A stretch of 13,080 bases of DNA, taken from NCBI GenBank assembly GCA_016871135.1, contig VFZQ01000059.1:1-13080 (forward strand), in the 5' to 3' direction. Positions within the stretch are counted from its first letter, which is position 1, and each line of letters starts with the position of its first letter. Below are positions 6,821 through 13,080 of this stretch, in pieces. The notes beneath the pieces are model-generated. The model did not search any database and was not told where the DNA came from. It saw only the letters and a program-made list of their open reading frames with translations. A program made the translations under genes and the position numbers. The stretch comes from Acidobacteriota bacterium (GTDB taxonomy: Bacteria > Acidobacteriota > Terriglobia > Bryobacterales > Bryobacteraceae).

Positions 6821-7116
6821 TGAAGACGCGCCTGACGCGGCGCGCGCAAGCTAACCTCGATGATAGCTGGCTGCACATCGCCGAATTGAGCCAGAACACC
6901 GAAGCCGCGCCAAAAGTGATTCGAAGTCTCGAAGACGCTATCGACGCCGTCGGGCAAAACCCCAACATGGGCCGCCGCCGCGATCTCGACCTTAGGGCCG
7001 GGCTACGATCCTTTGTCGTCGATCAGCACGTCGTCGTTTACCGGCGACGGCGATCCTCCGTCTCCATCGCCGGCATCTTTCACCACACGCAAAATCTCCC
7101 CACCCTCTTCCAGTAG
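6820..7116 (+). CDS. parE: ParE/RelE-family toxin
   Basis: A 98-residue protein beginning MKTRLTRRAQANLDDSWLHIAE, the ParE opening of strand, then a helix with the AxxDLxxIwxYIa pattern. It contains a central helix pair around AAPKVIRSLEDAIDAVGQNP, then NMGRRRDL, and the conserved C-terminal strands GLRSFVVDQHVVVYRRR and VSIAGIFHHTQNL. This is the full RelE/ParE fold. Chromosomal ParE proteins characterised so far inhibit DNA gyrase, while RelE relatives cut mRNA at the ribosome. The gyrase target is the better guess because of the ParD partner. The ATG at 6820 shares its A with the parD stop codon. It has no obvious ribosome-binding site of its own and depends on coupling. Confidence 0.85.
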   Translation: MKTRLTRRAQANLDDSWLHIAELSQNTEAAPKVIRSLEDAIDAVGQNPNMGRRRDLDLRAGLRSFVVDQHVVVYRRRRSSVSIAGIFHHTQNLPTLFQ

Positions 7117-7132
7117 AATGTTAGAGTCCATC

Positions 7133-7138
7133 AGGAGG
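7133..7138 (+). promoter_or_regulatory. Strong Shine-Dalgarno fixing the iorA start
   Basis: AGGAGG lies 6 nt before the ATG at 7145. The frame is open further upstream (to 7013) but that stretch overlaps parE and is not protein-like, so this site decides the start. A TAGAAT hexamer at 7114-7119, overlapping the parE stop, could be a -10 element for a separate iorAB transcript; no matching -35 was found. Confidence 0.6.
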
Positions 7139-7144
7139 ACGCCA

Positions 7145-7594
7145 ATGATCCAGCTCAAAGTAAACGGGGCGACCCGCAAGTTTGAGGGCGACCCCGAGAT
7201 GCCGCTGCTCTGGTATCTCCGCGAGTTGCTCGAATTGACCGGCACCAAATACGGGTGCGGAATGGGCTTGTGCGGCGCGTGCACCGTGCACGTCGACGGC
7301 AAGGCCGTCCGCGGTTGCCAGACCACCATGGCCAGCGCGGCGGGCAAGTCCGTCGTCACCATCGAAGCGCTGAAGGGCCAGCACCCGGTGCAGAAGGCCT
7401 GGATGGCCTGCAACGTCCCGCAATGCGGCTACTGCCAGAGCGGCCAGATCATGCAGGCCGCGGCGCTTCTGAAGGAAAAGCCGAAGCCGACCGACAAGGA
7501 CATCGACGACGCGATGCAGGGCAACATCTGCCGCTGCGGCACCTATCAACGGATTCGCAAAGCCGTCAAAATGGCGGCGGGGGTGAGAGCATGA
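7145..7594 (+). CDS. iorA: (2Fe-2S)-binding subunit of a xanthine-oxidase-family oxidoreductase (IorA-like)
   Basis: A 149-residue protein holding both iron-sulfur clusters of a molybdenum hydroxylase. The N-terminal plant-ferredoxin-type domain has YGCGMGLCGACTVHVDG and VRGC, giving ligands Cys38, 43, 46 and 58. The C-terminal four-helix domain has PQCGYCQSGQIM and NICRCGTYQRIRKAV, giving Cys94, 97, 129 and 131. All eight expected Cys are present. Electrons released at the molybdenum site in IorB would pass through these clusters to an external acceptor. The family is named after isoquinoline 1-oxidoreductase, but most members act on unknown aldehydes or N-heterocycles. The gene overlaps iorB by 4 nt (ATGA), the usual arrangement. 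It has no signal peptide; IorA subunits are thought to be exported folded with the Tat-tagged IorB. Confidence 0.92.
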   Translation: MIQLKVNGATRKFEGDPEMPLLWYLRELLELTGTKYGCGMGLCGACTVHVDGKAVRGCQTTMASAAGKSVVTIEALKGQHPVQKAWMACNVPQCGYCQSGQIMQAAALLKEKPKPTDKDIDDAMQGNICRCGTYQRIRKAVKMAAGVRA

Positions 7595-9834
7595 GCGAGA
7601 ATACTCTACACGTCGTGGAACGCCGCGCGTTCCTGAAATACACCTTCGGCGCGGGCGCGCTGATTCTCGGCACACACGTCGAAGCCTTCGCCTCCAGCGC
7701 CGACACCGCCGTCTTCCATCCCAGCGTCTATCTCGGCATCGAGCCGAACGGCACGGTAATCCTCATCGCGCATCGCTCGGAAATGGGCACCGGTTCGAAG
7801 TCGACGCTGCCGATGATCATGGCCGACGAACTCGAAGCCGACTGGAAGCGAGTAAAGGTCGAACAAGCGATCGGCGACGAAAAGTACGGTTCGCAGAACA
7901 CCGACGGTTCGTGCTCGATTCGCGATTTCGTCGAGATCATTCGCACCGCCGCCGCGTCCGCCCGCACAATGCTCGAACAAGCCGCCGCGCAGAAGTGGAA
8001 CGTACCGGCCGCCGAGTGCCAGGCCAAGAATCACTTCGTCGTTCACACGAAGTCCAACAAAAAGGCCGGTTTCGGCGAACTGGCCACGGCCGCGTCGAAG
8101 CTGCCGATGCCGGACAAGAAGTCGCTAAAGCTCAAGACCGACAGCGAATTCCGCTACATCAACAAGAACGTTCCCGTCGTCGATCAACAGGACCTCTGCG
8201 AAGGCAAGGGCGTCTTCGGCCTCGACGCGAAGATGCCGAACATGCTCGTCGCTTCCATCGAGCACTCGCCGGTTTATGGAGGCACGTTGGTGTCGTTCGA
8301 CGCCGCCGAAACGAAGAAGGTCCCCGGCGTGCGCGATGTCGTCACCATCGACCGCTTTAAGCCCCCGCACAACTTCCAACCGCTCGGCGGCGTGGCCGTG
8401 CTGGCCGATACCTACTGGGCCGCGCTGCAAGGCCGCAAGAAGCTGAAAGTCGAATGGAACCTCGGGCCGAATGCGTCGTATGACAGTGACCGCTATCGCG
8501 ACTCGCTCGTCGCCGCCGCCAAGCAGCCGGGCAAAATCGTCCGCACGCAAGGCAACGTCGAAGCCGGCTTCGCGAGCGCGGCGAAGATCCACGAGGCGTC
8601 GTACTCCACGCCGCTGCTCTCGCACGCGCCGATGGAGCCGCCCGCCGCTGTCGCCGAGTTCAAAAACGGCAAGGTTGTCTGCCACGCGGCGACGCAGAAT
8701 CCGCAGGCCGTGCAGGAGACCGTCGCCGGCGCGCTCGGTATCGACAAGAAGGACGTGACGTGCCATGTGACGCTGCTCGGCGGCGGTTTCGGACGGAAGT
8801 CGAAACCGGATTACGTTGCCGAAGCCGCGCTGCTTTCAAAGAAAGTCGGCCGCCCCGTGAAGGTGATCTGGAGCCGTGAGGACGACATTCGCACCGACTT
8901 CTATCACTCCACCGCGGGCATGTACGTCAAGGCCGGGCTCGATGCGGGCGGCAAGCCGACATCCTGGTTGCACCGCAGCGTGTTCCCTTCGATCGGCACG
9001 ACGTTTGACGAAAAAGCCGAATACGCGATGGATCTCGAAATGGGCATGGGCTGGAACGATCTGCCCTTCGACATTCCGAACCACCAGGCCGAAAACGGCC
9101 CGGCGAAAAATCACATCCGCATCGGTTGGCTGCGTGCCGTGGCGAATGTCTATCACGCGTTCGCGATTCATTCGTTCGTCGATGAGTTGGCGCACTTGGC
9201 GGGCAAGGATCCGGTCGAGTACGCGTTGAGCCTGATCGGCCCCGGCCGCAAGATAGAAATGAACCCGGTCGGCATGAAGTATTGGAACCACAATCAGGAC
9301 CAGAAGACCTTCCCGGTCGACACCGCGCGCCTGCGCAACGTGATCGACCTGGTGGCGCAAAAATCCAACTGGGCCAACCGCGCCAAGGGCGGTAATGGCC
9401 ATGGCTGGGGCTTCGCCGCGCACCGCAGCTTCCTCACCTACGTCGCGGTCGCGACGGAGGTGAAGGTGGAGGGCGGACGGGTACGCATTCCCAACATGCA
9501 CATCGCCGTCGACGCGGGCAAGACGTACAACGAGGACCGCGTGCTGGCGCAGTTTGAAGGCGCCGGCGTGTTCGGCACGTCGATCGCGATGATGAGCGAG
9601 ATCTCGGTCAAGGACGGCAAGGTGCAGCAGTCGAACTTCCACAACTACAACGTGGCGCGGCTGCCCGAAGCTCCCGAAACGGTGCACGTGCATCTGATCA
9701 AGAGCGATGCGCCAGCCGCGGGTGTCGGTGAACCCGGCGTGCCGCCAATTCCGCCGTCGATCGCGAACGCAATCTTCGCCGCCACCGGCAAGCGCCTGCG
9801 CGACCTGCCGCTGCGCAAGGGGTTGCGGGCGTAG
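7591..9834 (+). CDS. iorB: Molybdopterin-binding large subunit of IorB type, Tat-exported
   Basis: A 747-residue molybdopterin cytosine dinucleotide-binding subunit. The N-terminus has a twin-arginine signal (ERRAFLKYTFGAGALILG, residues 10-27), so the folded heterodimer should end up in the periplasm. The catalytic half contains LLGGGFGRKSKPDY (cofactor-binding Gly-rich loop) and, near the end, GVGEPGVPPIPPSIANAI, whose Glu is the catalytic base of the xanthine oxidase family. The enzyme hydroxylates an aldehyde or N-heterocyclic carbon using water. The substrate cannot be assigned. The length is typical for IorB proteins, which carry a duplicated N-terminal portion compared with XdhB. No cytochrome c acceptor and no XdhC/MocA-type maturation factor is encoded within the window. 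The start at 7591 overlaps the iorA stop; the open frame upstream of it is the iorA region read out of phase. Confidence 0.92.
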   Translation: MSENTLHVVERRAFLKYTFGAGALILGTHVEAFASSADTAVFHPSVYLGIEPNGTVILIAHRSEMGTGSKSTLPMIMADELEADWKRVKVEQAIGDEKYGSQNTDGSCSIRDFVEIIRTAAASARTMLEQAAAQKWNVPAAECQAKNHFVVHTKSNKKAGFGELATAASKLPMPDKKSLKLKTDSEFRYINKNVPVVDQQDLCEGKGVFGLDAKMPNMLVASIEHSPVYGGTLVSFDAAETKKVPGVRDVVTIDRFKPPHNFQPLGGVAVLADTYWAALQGRKKLKVEWNLGPNASYDSDRYRDSLVAAAKQPGKIVRTQGNVEAGFASAAKIHEASYSTPLLSHAPMEPPAAVAEFKNGKVVCHAATQNPQAVQETVAGALGIDKKDVTCHVTLLGGGFGRKSKPDYVAEAALLSKKVGRPVKVIWSREDDIRTDFYHSTAGMYVKAGLDAGGKPTSWLHRSVFPSIGTTFDEKAEYAMDLEMGMGWNDLPFDIPNHQAENGPAKNHIRIGWLRAVANVYHAFAIHSFVDELAHLAGKDPVEYALSLIGPGRKIEMNPVGMKYWNHNQDQKTFPVDTARLRNVIDLVAQKSNWANRAKGGNGHGWGFAAHRSFLTYVAVATEVKVEGGRVRIPNMHIAVDAGKTYNEDRVLAQFEGAGVFGTSIAMMSEISVKDGKVQQSNFHNYNVARLPEAPETVHVHLIKSDAPAAGVGEPGVPPIPPSIANAIFAATGKRLRDLPLRKGLRA

Positions 9835-9836
9835 GC

Positions 9837-10766
9837 TTGCCCGAGTATCCGATTATCGAGGTGCCGAGCGGCTCCGCAAAGGCGTTGGAGCCGCTTGGCG
9901 CGAAGCCGAAGTTTTGGTTCAAAGGCGACGACGGTGTGCCTTGGCTATGCAAGTTAGTGCAGCCAAACACGGGTGAAGATTGGGCCGAAATCGTGGCGGC
10001 CCACGTCGCGGAGCTGCTCGATCTTCCGCACGCGCATTACGCATTAGGGGTTTACGAAGGCCATCGTTGCGTGATTCCCCGTTCGATGATTCCGCCAGGC
10101 TCTTCACTTATTCATGGTGATGAGCTGCTTACGTGGCTCGATCCAAAATACCCGTCTGAATCGGCGCCACGTCACTATGCCGAGCCTTCTCATACGATCG
10201 AGGCGGTATTCGCAGCGTTAGGGCGCATCTGGTGTGGCGTGCCTTTGGATTGGCGAACGAGAGAGACTCCGCGACCCGGGGACGGCGAGGATGTTTTTGC
10301 CGGATACGTCATTCTCGACACACTGATCGGCAACACGGATCGGCATCACCAGAACTGGGCGGTGCTTCGCGAATCAAGCAGGATTTGGCGAATCGCTCCG
10401 ACATTTGACCATGCCTCTTCTCTCGGGCGCGAGCTGAACGACGAAGTGCGCATGAACCGGATGAGTACGAAGGATCGCGGCTTCACGCCGGAGGTATACG
10501 CCGACCGCGCGGTATCGGGCTTTTTTGACCCTGAAAACCGAGTTCGCCCTTTACGAACAATCGACGTGGCGAGGCGGCTAATGGACTCGCGGCCTCGAAT
10601 CGCCGAGCTATGGATCGACAGACTTTCCGGCATCGGCCGCGAGAATTTCGCCGAATTGCTCGACGGGCTACCCTTATCGATATGCTCTGGCGCCGCTCGC
10701 GAATTCGCACTGCGCATTCTGATGCACAATAGAACTAGGCTCGTCGCCTTGAGGCGCCCGCAATGA
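9837..10766 (+). CDS. HipA-fold Ser/Thr kinase lacking the HipA N-terminal subdomain
   Basis: A 309-residue kinase-like protein. LGAKPKFWFKG then PWLCKLVQ (residues 20-41) resembles the G-loop and ATP-binding Lys (K39) of HipA. GNTDRHHQNW (165-174) is the NxDxHxKN catalytic loop, so D168 and N173 correspond to E. coli HipA D309 and N314. IAPTFDHASSLG (186-197) supplies the metal-binding Asp (D191, HipA D332). The family phosphorylates proteins such as glutamyl-tRNA synthetase or relatives, stopping translation; this target is unknown. The protein begins directly at the kinase core, without HipA's first 100 or so residues. The next gene overlaps by 4 nt and seems to supply that part. It starts at TTG 9837, only 2 nt after the iorB stop. 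Local GC is lower than in iorB, suggesting transfer. No HipB-like repressor is adjacent. Confidence 0.8.
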   Translation: MPEYPIIEVPSGSAKALEPLGAKPKFWFKGDDGVPWLCKLVQPNTGEDWAEIVAAHVAELLDLPHAHYALGVYEGHRCVIPRSMIPPGSSLIHGDELLTWLDPKYPSESAPRHYAEPSHTIEAVFAALGRIWCGVPLDWRTRETPRPGDGEDVFAGYVILDTLIGNTDRHHQNWAVLRESSRIWRIAPTFDHASSLGRELNDEVRMNRMSTKDRGFTPEVYADRAVSGFFDPENRVRPLRTIDVARRLMDSRPRIAELWIDRLSGIGRENFAELLDGLPLSICSGAAREFALRILMHNRTRLVALRRPQ

Positions 10767-11374
10767 CCCAAACGCTTTTTTTGGCGCGGTACTTTCGCGA
10801 TTCCGGCCGATCGCTTCCGATCGGTCGGTTGTCCTTCGCGGATGGCCGCTATGAGTTCGAGTATGTCGAAGGCGCTCGTGGGGGACACCCACTTGTTTCA
10901 TTTCCGGATCTCGATGTGAAGTACGTTTCGTCCGTGCTCTTTCCCGTGTTCGCCAATCGGGTGATGAGTCCAAACCGTCCGGATTTTGCCGACTATCTCA
11001 CATGGCTTGGACTGGACGGGAAAAACGCGCATCCGATGACGCTCCTTGCTCGCAGCGGCGGGCGTAGAATCACCGACGCCCTCCGCGTAATTCCTTACCC
11101 CGAGGGTCGACCGGGAGAAGGCTACGAATCGCACTTCTTGGTCAGCGAAGACGAATTCTCGCCATTGCCGAAGAGTGTCGCCGAATATCTTCGCCCCGAA
11201 ATTGAACGAGTAGGCGCGGAACCGGAATTGTCCGTTGAGCGAATCAATCCCCCTCCAGCCCCAAGCGAAGTGCGCTATCTCTGCCGCCTCCGCATGCCCT
11301 GGCCCATCGGCTTCGAACCCTTCAGCGGGCCGGAGTATCAGCCAATCGCTAGCGCCGCGCTCCAGCCCGCGTAA
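10763..11374 (+). CDS. HIRAN-associated, HipA N-subdomain-like partner of the kinase
   Basis: A 203-residue protein. Residues 18-83 (LPIGRLSFADGRYEFEYVEG, HPLVSFPDL, VLFPVFANRVMSP, DYLTWLGL) follow the plan of the HipA N-terminal subdomain: vGrL, Y-x-F-x-Y, plSfp, and l-x-p-x-F-x-N. A TLLARSGGRRITDALRVIPYPE segment (93-114) comes next. The C-terminus (VERINPPPAPSEVRYLCRL and PFSGPEYQPIA, about 158-196) resembles the end of a family usually annotated as HIRAN-domain proteins and often found beside HipA-like kinases. The HIRAN core itself, with its NPYDxxAI-like motif, is not visible between 123 and 157. The ATG overlaps the kinase stop (ATGA), so production is coupled. By analogy with HipS of HipBST it may bind and restrain the kinase. 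Family placement rests on remembered patterns and is moderately sure. Confidence 0.65.
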   Translation: MTQTLFLARYFRDSGRSLPIGRLSFADGRYEFEYVEGARGGHPLVSFPDLDVKYVSSVLFPVFANRVMSPNRPDFADYLTWLGLDGKNAHPMTLLARSGGRRITDALRVIPYPEGRPGEGYESHFLVSEDEFSPLPKSVAEYLRPEIERVGAEPELSVERINPPPAPSEVRYLCRLRMPWPIGFEPFSGPEYQPIASAALQPA

Positions 11375-11379
11375 GAGCG

Positions 11380-11745
11380 CTACTTCGGCCGCATCGCGCC
11401 GACAATCGCTTCAAGATGATCCAGATACTTCTCCAGCGCCGCGCGCCCGGCCTTCGTAATCGTATACACAGTCTTCGGAACGCGCCCCTCAAAACCCTTA
11501 TCGGTCTTGATATAGCCCGCTTCCTCCAACTTTCGCGTGTGCACGCTGACATTTCCGTCCGACGTCTCAAGCAGCGTCTTCAACGCACTAAACGTCAGCG
11601 GCCCGCTGGCCGCTAGCGCGCTGACAATGCCCAGCCGCACCTTCTCGTGAATCAGCCGGTCGATCTCCTGCGATTCCTTCATCGCCACTTTGCCCGCCGC
11701 GGGCGACAAGGGCGTTAATTTCGTAGCCGCGTTTGACTTAGCCAC
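11380..11745 (-). CDS. Winged-helix transcriptional regulator (HTH_34 / MarR-like)
   Basis: A 121-residue regulator. After a flexible N-terminus, residues about 28-110 form a winged helix: IDRLIHEKVRLGIVSALAASGPLTFSALK, then LETSDGNVSVHTRKLEEAGYI as recognition helix, then the wing KGFEGRVPKTVYTITKAGRAAL, followed by a dimerisation helix (LEKYLDHLEAIV). The DGNVSxHxxKLExAGYIxxxKxFxGRxPxTxxxxTxxG pattern is that of the HTH_34 family, often encoded beside a membrane protein. No ligand domain is present. The GTG at 11745 was chosen because AAGGAGGT sits just upstream; a TTG at 11760 would put the ribosome-binding site inside the gene. It overlaps the membrane protein's 3' end by 8 nt and is probably cotranscribed with it. 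It converges with the kinase partner gene, 5 nt between stops. Confidence 0.85.
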   Translation of the reverse strand: MAKSNAATKLTPLSPAAGKVAMKESQEIDRLIHEKVRLGIVSALAASGPLTFSALKTLLETSDGNVSVHTRKLEEAGYIKTDKGFEGRVPKTVYTITKAGRAALEKYLDHLEAIVGAMRPK

Positions 11746-12328
11746 CGTACCTCCTTGCAATGATCAAACCGAAAACGATGTGCAGCCCGCCGAATCCACC
11801 GGCCAGAAACCAGTTGAACCACGCGGGCGAAAATACGAACGAGAGAGCGCCGATCGCCATGAAGCACACGCCCATGATCGGAACGACGCGCACCGAAAAT
11901 GCACCGGCCGTCACAATGCCGGCACCGTAGAGCATCAGCCACAATCCCGCCATCGGCGCGTAGGATCCGCTTTGAAACAGCGCCCACGTCACCAGACCTC
12001 CCGCCACGATCGGCGGGCAAAAGCTCAAAAAGAACTGGCGGCCCGGCGCCGTATACAGACTCTGGTCGCCGCTCTGTGTCTTTCGATAAATGCCGATCCC
12101 GCCGCACACCACCGCAACCAGCGCCGACCACATCCACCCCACCAACGCAGCCCGCGTATCGCTCTGCTGGAACGCAATCCCCGCCGCCAACAACGCCGAC
12201 ACCCCCATCGCCACGCCGCCCCATCCGGGCACGGCCGTGAAAGATCCGGATCGCTCCATGGTTTCCCGAATGTACTTCAGGTGCTCCAGAGCGTGGTCGC
12301 TGATGGCGACTGTCCTCGGTGCGCTCAT
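11738..12328 (-). CDS. Six-helix integral membrane protein, function unknown
   Basis: A 196-residue protein with a soluble N-terminal helix (ISDHALEHLKYIRETMERSG). Six hydrophobic segments follow, roughly at residues 34-53, 61-81, 99-118, 125-145, 148-166 and 171-191. The first contains GWGGVAMGVSALLAAGIAF and the last ends IVFGLIIARRYGG with positive residues. The N-terminal motif of a helix ending in RETMERSGSFTAVPGWGG is shared by small acidobacterial membrane proteins found next to HTH_34 regulators, as here; no activity is known to me. The ATG at 12328 has a GGAG 9 nt upstream; a TTG at 12346 would add six residues. The downstream regulator starts within its last codons, so the two are likely coupled and the regulator may control this gene. 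Confidence 0.7.
   Translation of the reverse strand: MSAPRTVAISDHALEHLKYIRETMERSGSFTAVPGWGGVAMGVSALLAAGIAFQQSDTRAALVGWMWSALVAVVCGGIGIYRKTQSGDQSLYTAPGRQFFLSFCPPIVAGGLVTWALFQSGSYAPMAGLWLMLYGAGIVTAGAFSVRVVPIMGVCFMAIGALSFVFSPAWFNWFLAGGFGGLHIVFGLIIARRYGG
11749..11756 (-). promoter_or_regulatory. Shine-Dalgarno deciding the regulator start
   Basis: AAGGAGGT on the minus strand, lying inside the 3' end of the membrane protein gene and 3 nt before the GTG at 11745. It is nearly a full anti-16S match, which argues for GTG 11745 rather than the upstream TTG 11760. Confidence 0.65.
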
Positions 12329-12374
12329 GTCTTTATTCTCCGCCAAGTACTTTCTCCCGGCAAGCGGGGGGTTG

Positions 12375-12977
12375 TTACGTTTCGAAAACGACGCGCCTGC
12401 CGTCGATCCGCCACGGCGTCGTTAACAGCCGCCGGATCGACTCGCTATAAATTCTATGCTCTTCCACGAGAATCCGCGCGGACAGTGTTTCGGCCGTATC
12501 GGAAGCCGCCACCTCGACGGCCGCCTGCATCACAATCGGCCCATGGTCCAGATGTTCATCGACGAAGTGCACCGTGCAGCCCGTGATCGTAACGCCGTAG
12601 TCGAACGCCTGATGCTGCGCGTCCAGCCCCGTGAACGCCGGCAGCAACGACGGGTGGATGTTCAGGATGCGCGATGGAAACGCCCGAATAAACGCGGCGC
12701 TCAAGATGCGCATGTAACCCGCCAGAATCACCCACTCCACGCCGTGCTCGCGCAACGCCGCGATCAGTTGTTGATCGTACGCCTCGCGGTCCAGGCCCTT
12801 CGACGGCAGCGCAATCGCCGTCAATCCCAGTTCGCGCGCCGCCGCCAATCCCGGCGCATCGGCGCGATTCGAGATGACCACGGCGATCTCGGCCGGCACC
12901 GCGCCCGCTCGCACCTGCGCTGCGATCGCAAGAAAATTCGACCCCCGCCCCGAAAGAACAACCCCCAGCCGCGTCAT
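12375..12977 (-). CDS. purN: Phosphoribosylglycinamide formyltransferase
   Basis: PurN transfers a formyl group from 10-formyl-tetrahydrofolate to GAR, the third step of purine synthesis, in the cytoplasm. The 200-residue product has the GAR-binding loop LSGRGSNF (8-15), the strand WVILAGYMRIL (82-92), and the catalytic core ILNIHPSLLPAF (104-115). The catalytic N106, H108 and D144 (EHLDHGPI) fall at the same numbers as in the E. coli enzyme. The folate-binding region TVHFVDEHLDHGPI is intact, as is the C-terminal EEHRIYSESIRRLL helix. Length is typical of the family. The ATG at 12977 overlaps the stop of the preceding purM (ATGA), so the two are coupled. Transcription runs on toward the membrane protein gene 46 nt further. 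Confidence 0.95.
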   Translation of the reverse strand: MTRLGVVLSGRGSNFLAIAAQVRAGAVPAEIAVVISNRADAPGLAAARELGLTAIALPSKGLDREAYDQQLIAALREHGVEWVILAGYMRILSAAFIRAFPSRILNIHPSLLPAFTGLDAQHQAFDYGVTITGCTVHFVDEHLDHGPIVMQAAVEVAASDTAETLSARILVEEHRIYSESIRRLLTTPWRIDGRRVVFET

Positions 12978-13080
12978 ACGTACACGACGCGCTCGGCGCC
13001 GCGGGCTTTGATCACATCGCCAATCGGGAAATGCGGCTCGTCGATCTCGGCCAGGATCTCGGAAGCGTCAGCGGCCTTCA
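12974..13080 (-). CDS. purM: Phosphoribosylformylglycinamidine cyclo-ligase, C-terminal end (runs off the window)
   Basis: Only the last 34 codons are inside the window. They encode KAADASEILAEIDEPHF followed by PIGDVIKARGAERVVYV and a TGA that overlaps the purN ATG. The Gly-x-hydrophobic strand followed by a basic turn and a final VxYV strand matches the end of PurM (AIR synthetase), which closes the imidazole ring in purine synthesis. The overlap with purN supports this, because purM-purN is a standard pair. The tail alone is short, so the name leans on context. Confidence 0.75.
   Translation of the reverse strand, partial: KAADASEILAEIDEPHFPIGDVIKARGAERVVYV

Noticed and set aside
7013..7144. 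Possible longer N-terminus of iorA
   Set aside because: It overlaps parE in another frame and is Ser/Pro low-complexity; AGGAGG sits directly before the ATG at 7145.
7255..7590. Possible longer N-terminus of iorB
   Set aside because: This stretch is iorA read in another frame. The Tat signal begins right after the ATG at 7591, which overlaps the iorA stop in the usual way.
12354..12370. Hairpin (6-bp stem, 5-nt loop) between purN and the membrane protein gene
   Set aside because: It has no T-run on the transcribed side and includes a G-T pair, so it is too weak to call a terminator.
1..13080. CRISPR array, insertion sequence, tRNA or rRNA
   Set aside because: No regularly spaced direct repeats, transposase motif, cloverleaf-like segment or rRNA-like sequence was seen on reading both strands.

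Overview
The window looks like a chromosomal segment of a GC-rich soil bacterium, most likely an Acidobacteriota member of the Solibacter/Bryobacter kind. That placement is inference from gene style (Tat-exported IorAB-type molybdenum oxidoreductase, small secreted repeat proteins, an HTH_34-type regulator with a membrane partner, purM-purN overlap, GC-rich third positions); there is no rRNA or other marker to fix it. No tRNA, rRNA, CRISPR array, transposase or integrase was seen.

Layout. Positions 1-307 (minus) hold the 5' part of an ECF sigma factor, cut by the window edge. A hypothetical gene (364-873, plus) diverges from it. Positions 842-1774 (minus) encode a secreted beta-rich repeat protein, divergent from a tiny secreted protein of three 18-residue repeats (1884-2129, plus). 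The latter shares a TTAA stop with a VOC/glyoxalase-fold gene (2126-2503, minus). Positions 2504-2956 contain a GntR-type DNA-binding remnant joined to the tail of a second VOC protein, which looks like a rearrangement scar.

From 2957 to 11374 all genes run on the plus strand with gaps of 28 nt or less. They form three modules: (i) surface-polysaccharide genes, a methyltransferase with a long coiled coil and a two-domain GT2-GT4 glycosyltransferase; (ii) a parDE toxin-antitoxin pair; (iii) iorA-iorB, a 2Fe-2S subunit and a Tat-exported molybdopterin subunit. They are followed directly by (iv) a HipA-fold Ser/Thr kinase overlapping a gene that resembles the missing HipA N-terminal subdomain and belongs to a HIRAN-associated family.

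The minus strand from 13080 to 11380 carries the purM tail, purN, a six-helix membrane protein and a winged-helix regulator that overlaps it.

The most promising little-studied system is module (iv): a split HipA-like kinase/partner pair with no HipB-type antitoxin, visibly lower in GC than iorB, placed 2 nt behind an unrelated oxidoreductase operon. It recalls HipBST (HipS = HipA N-subdomain, HipT = kinase), but the gene order is reversed and the partner appears to have lost the HIRAN core.
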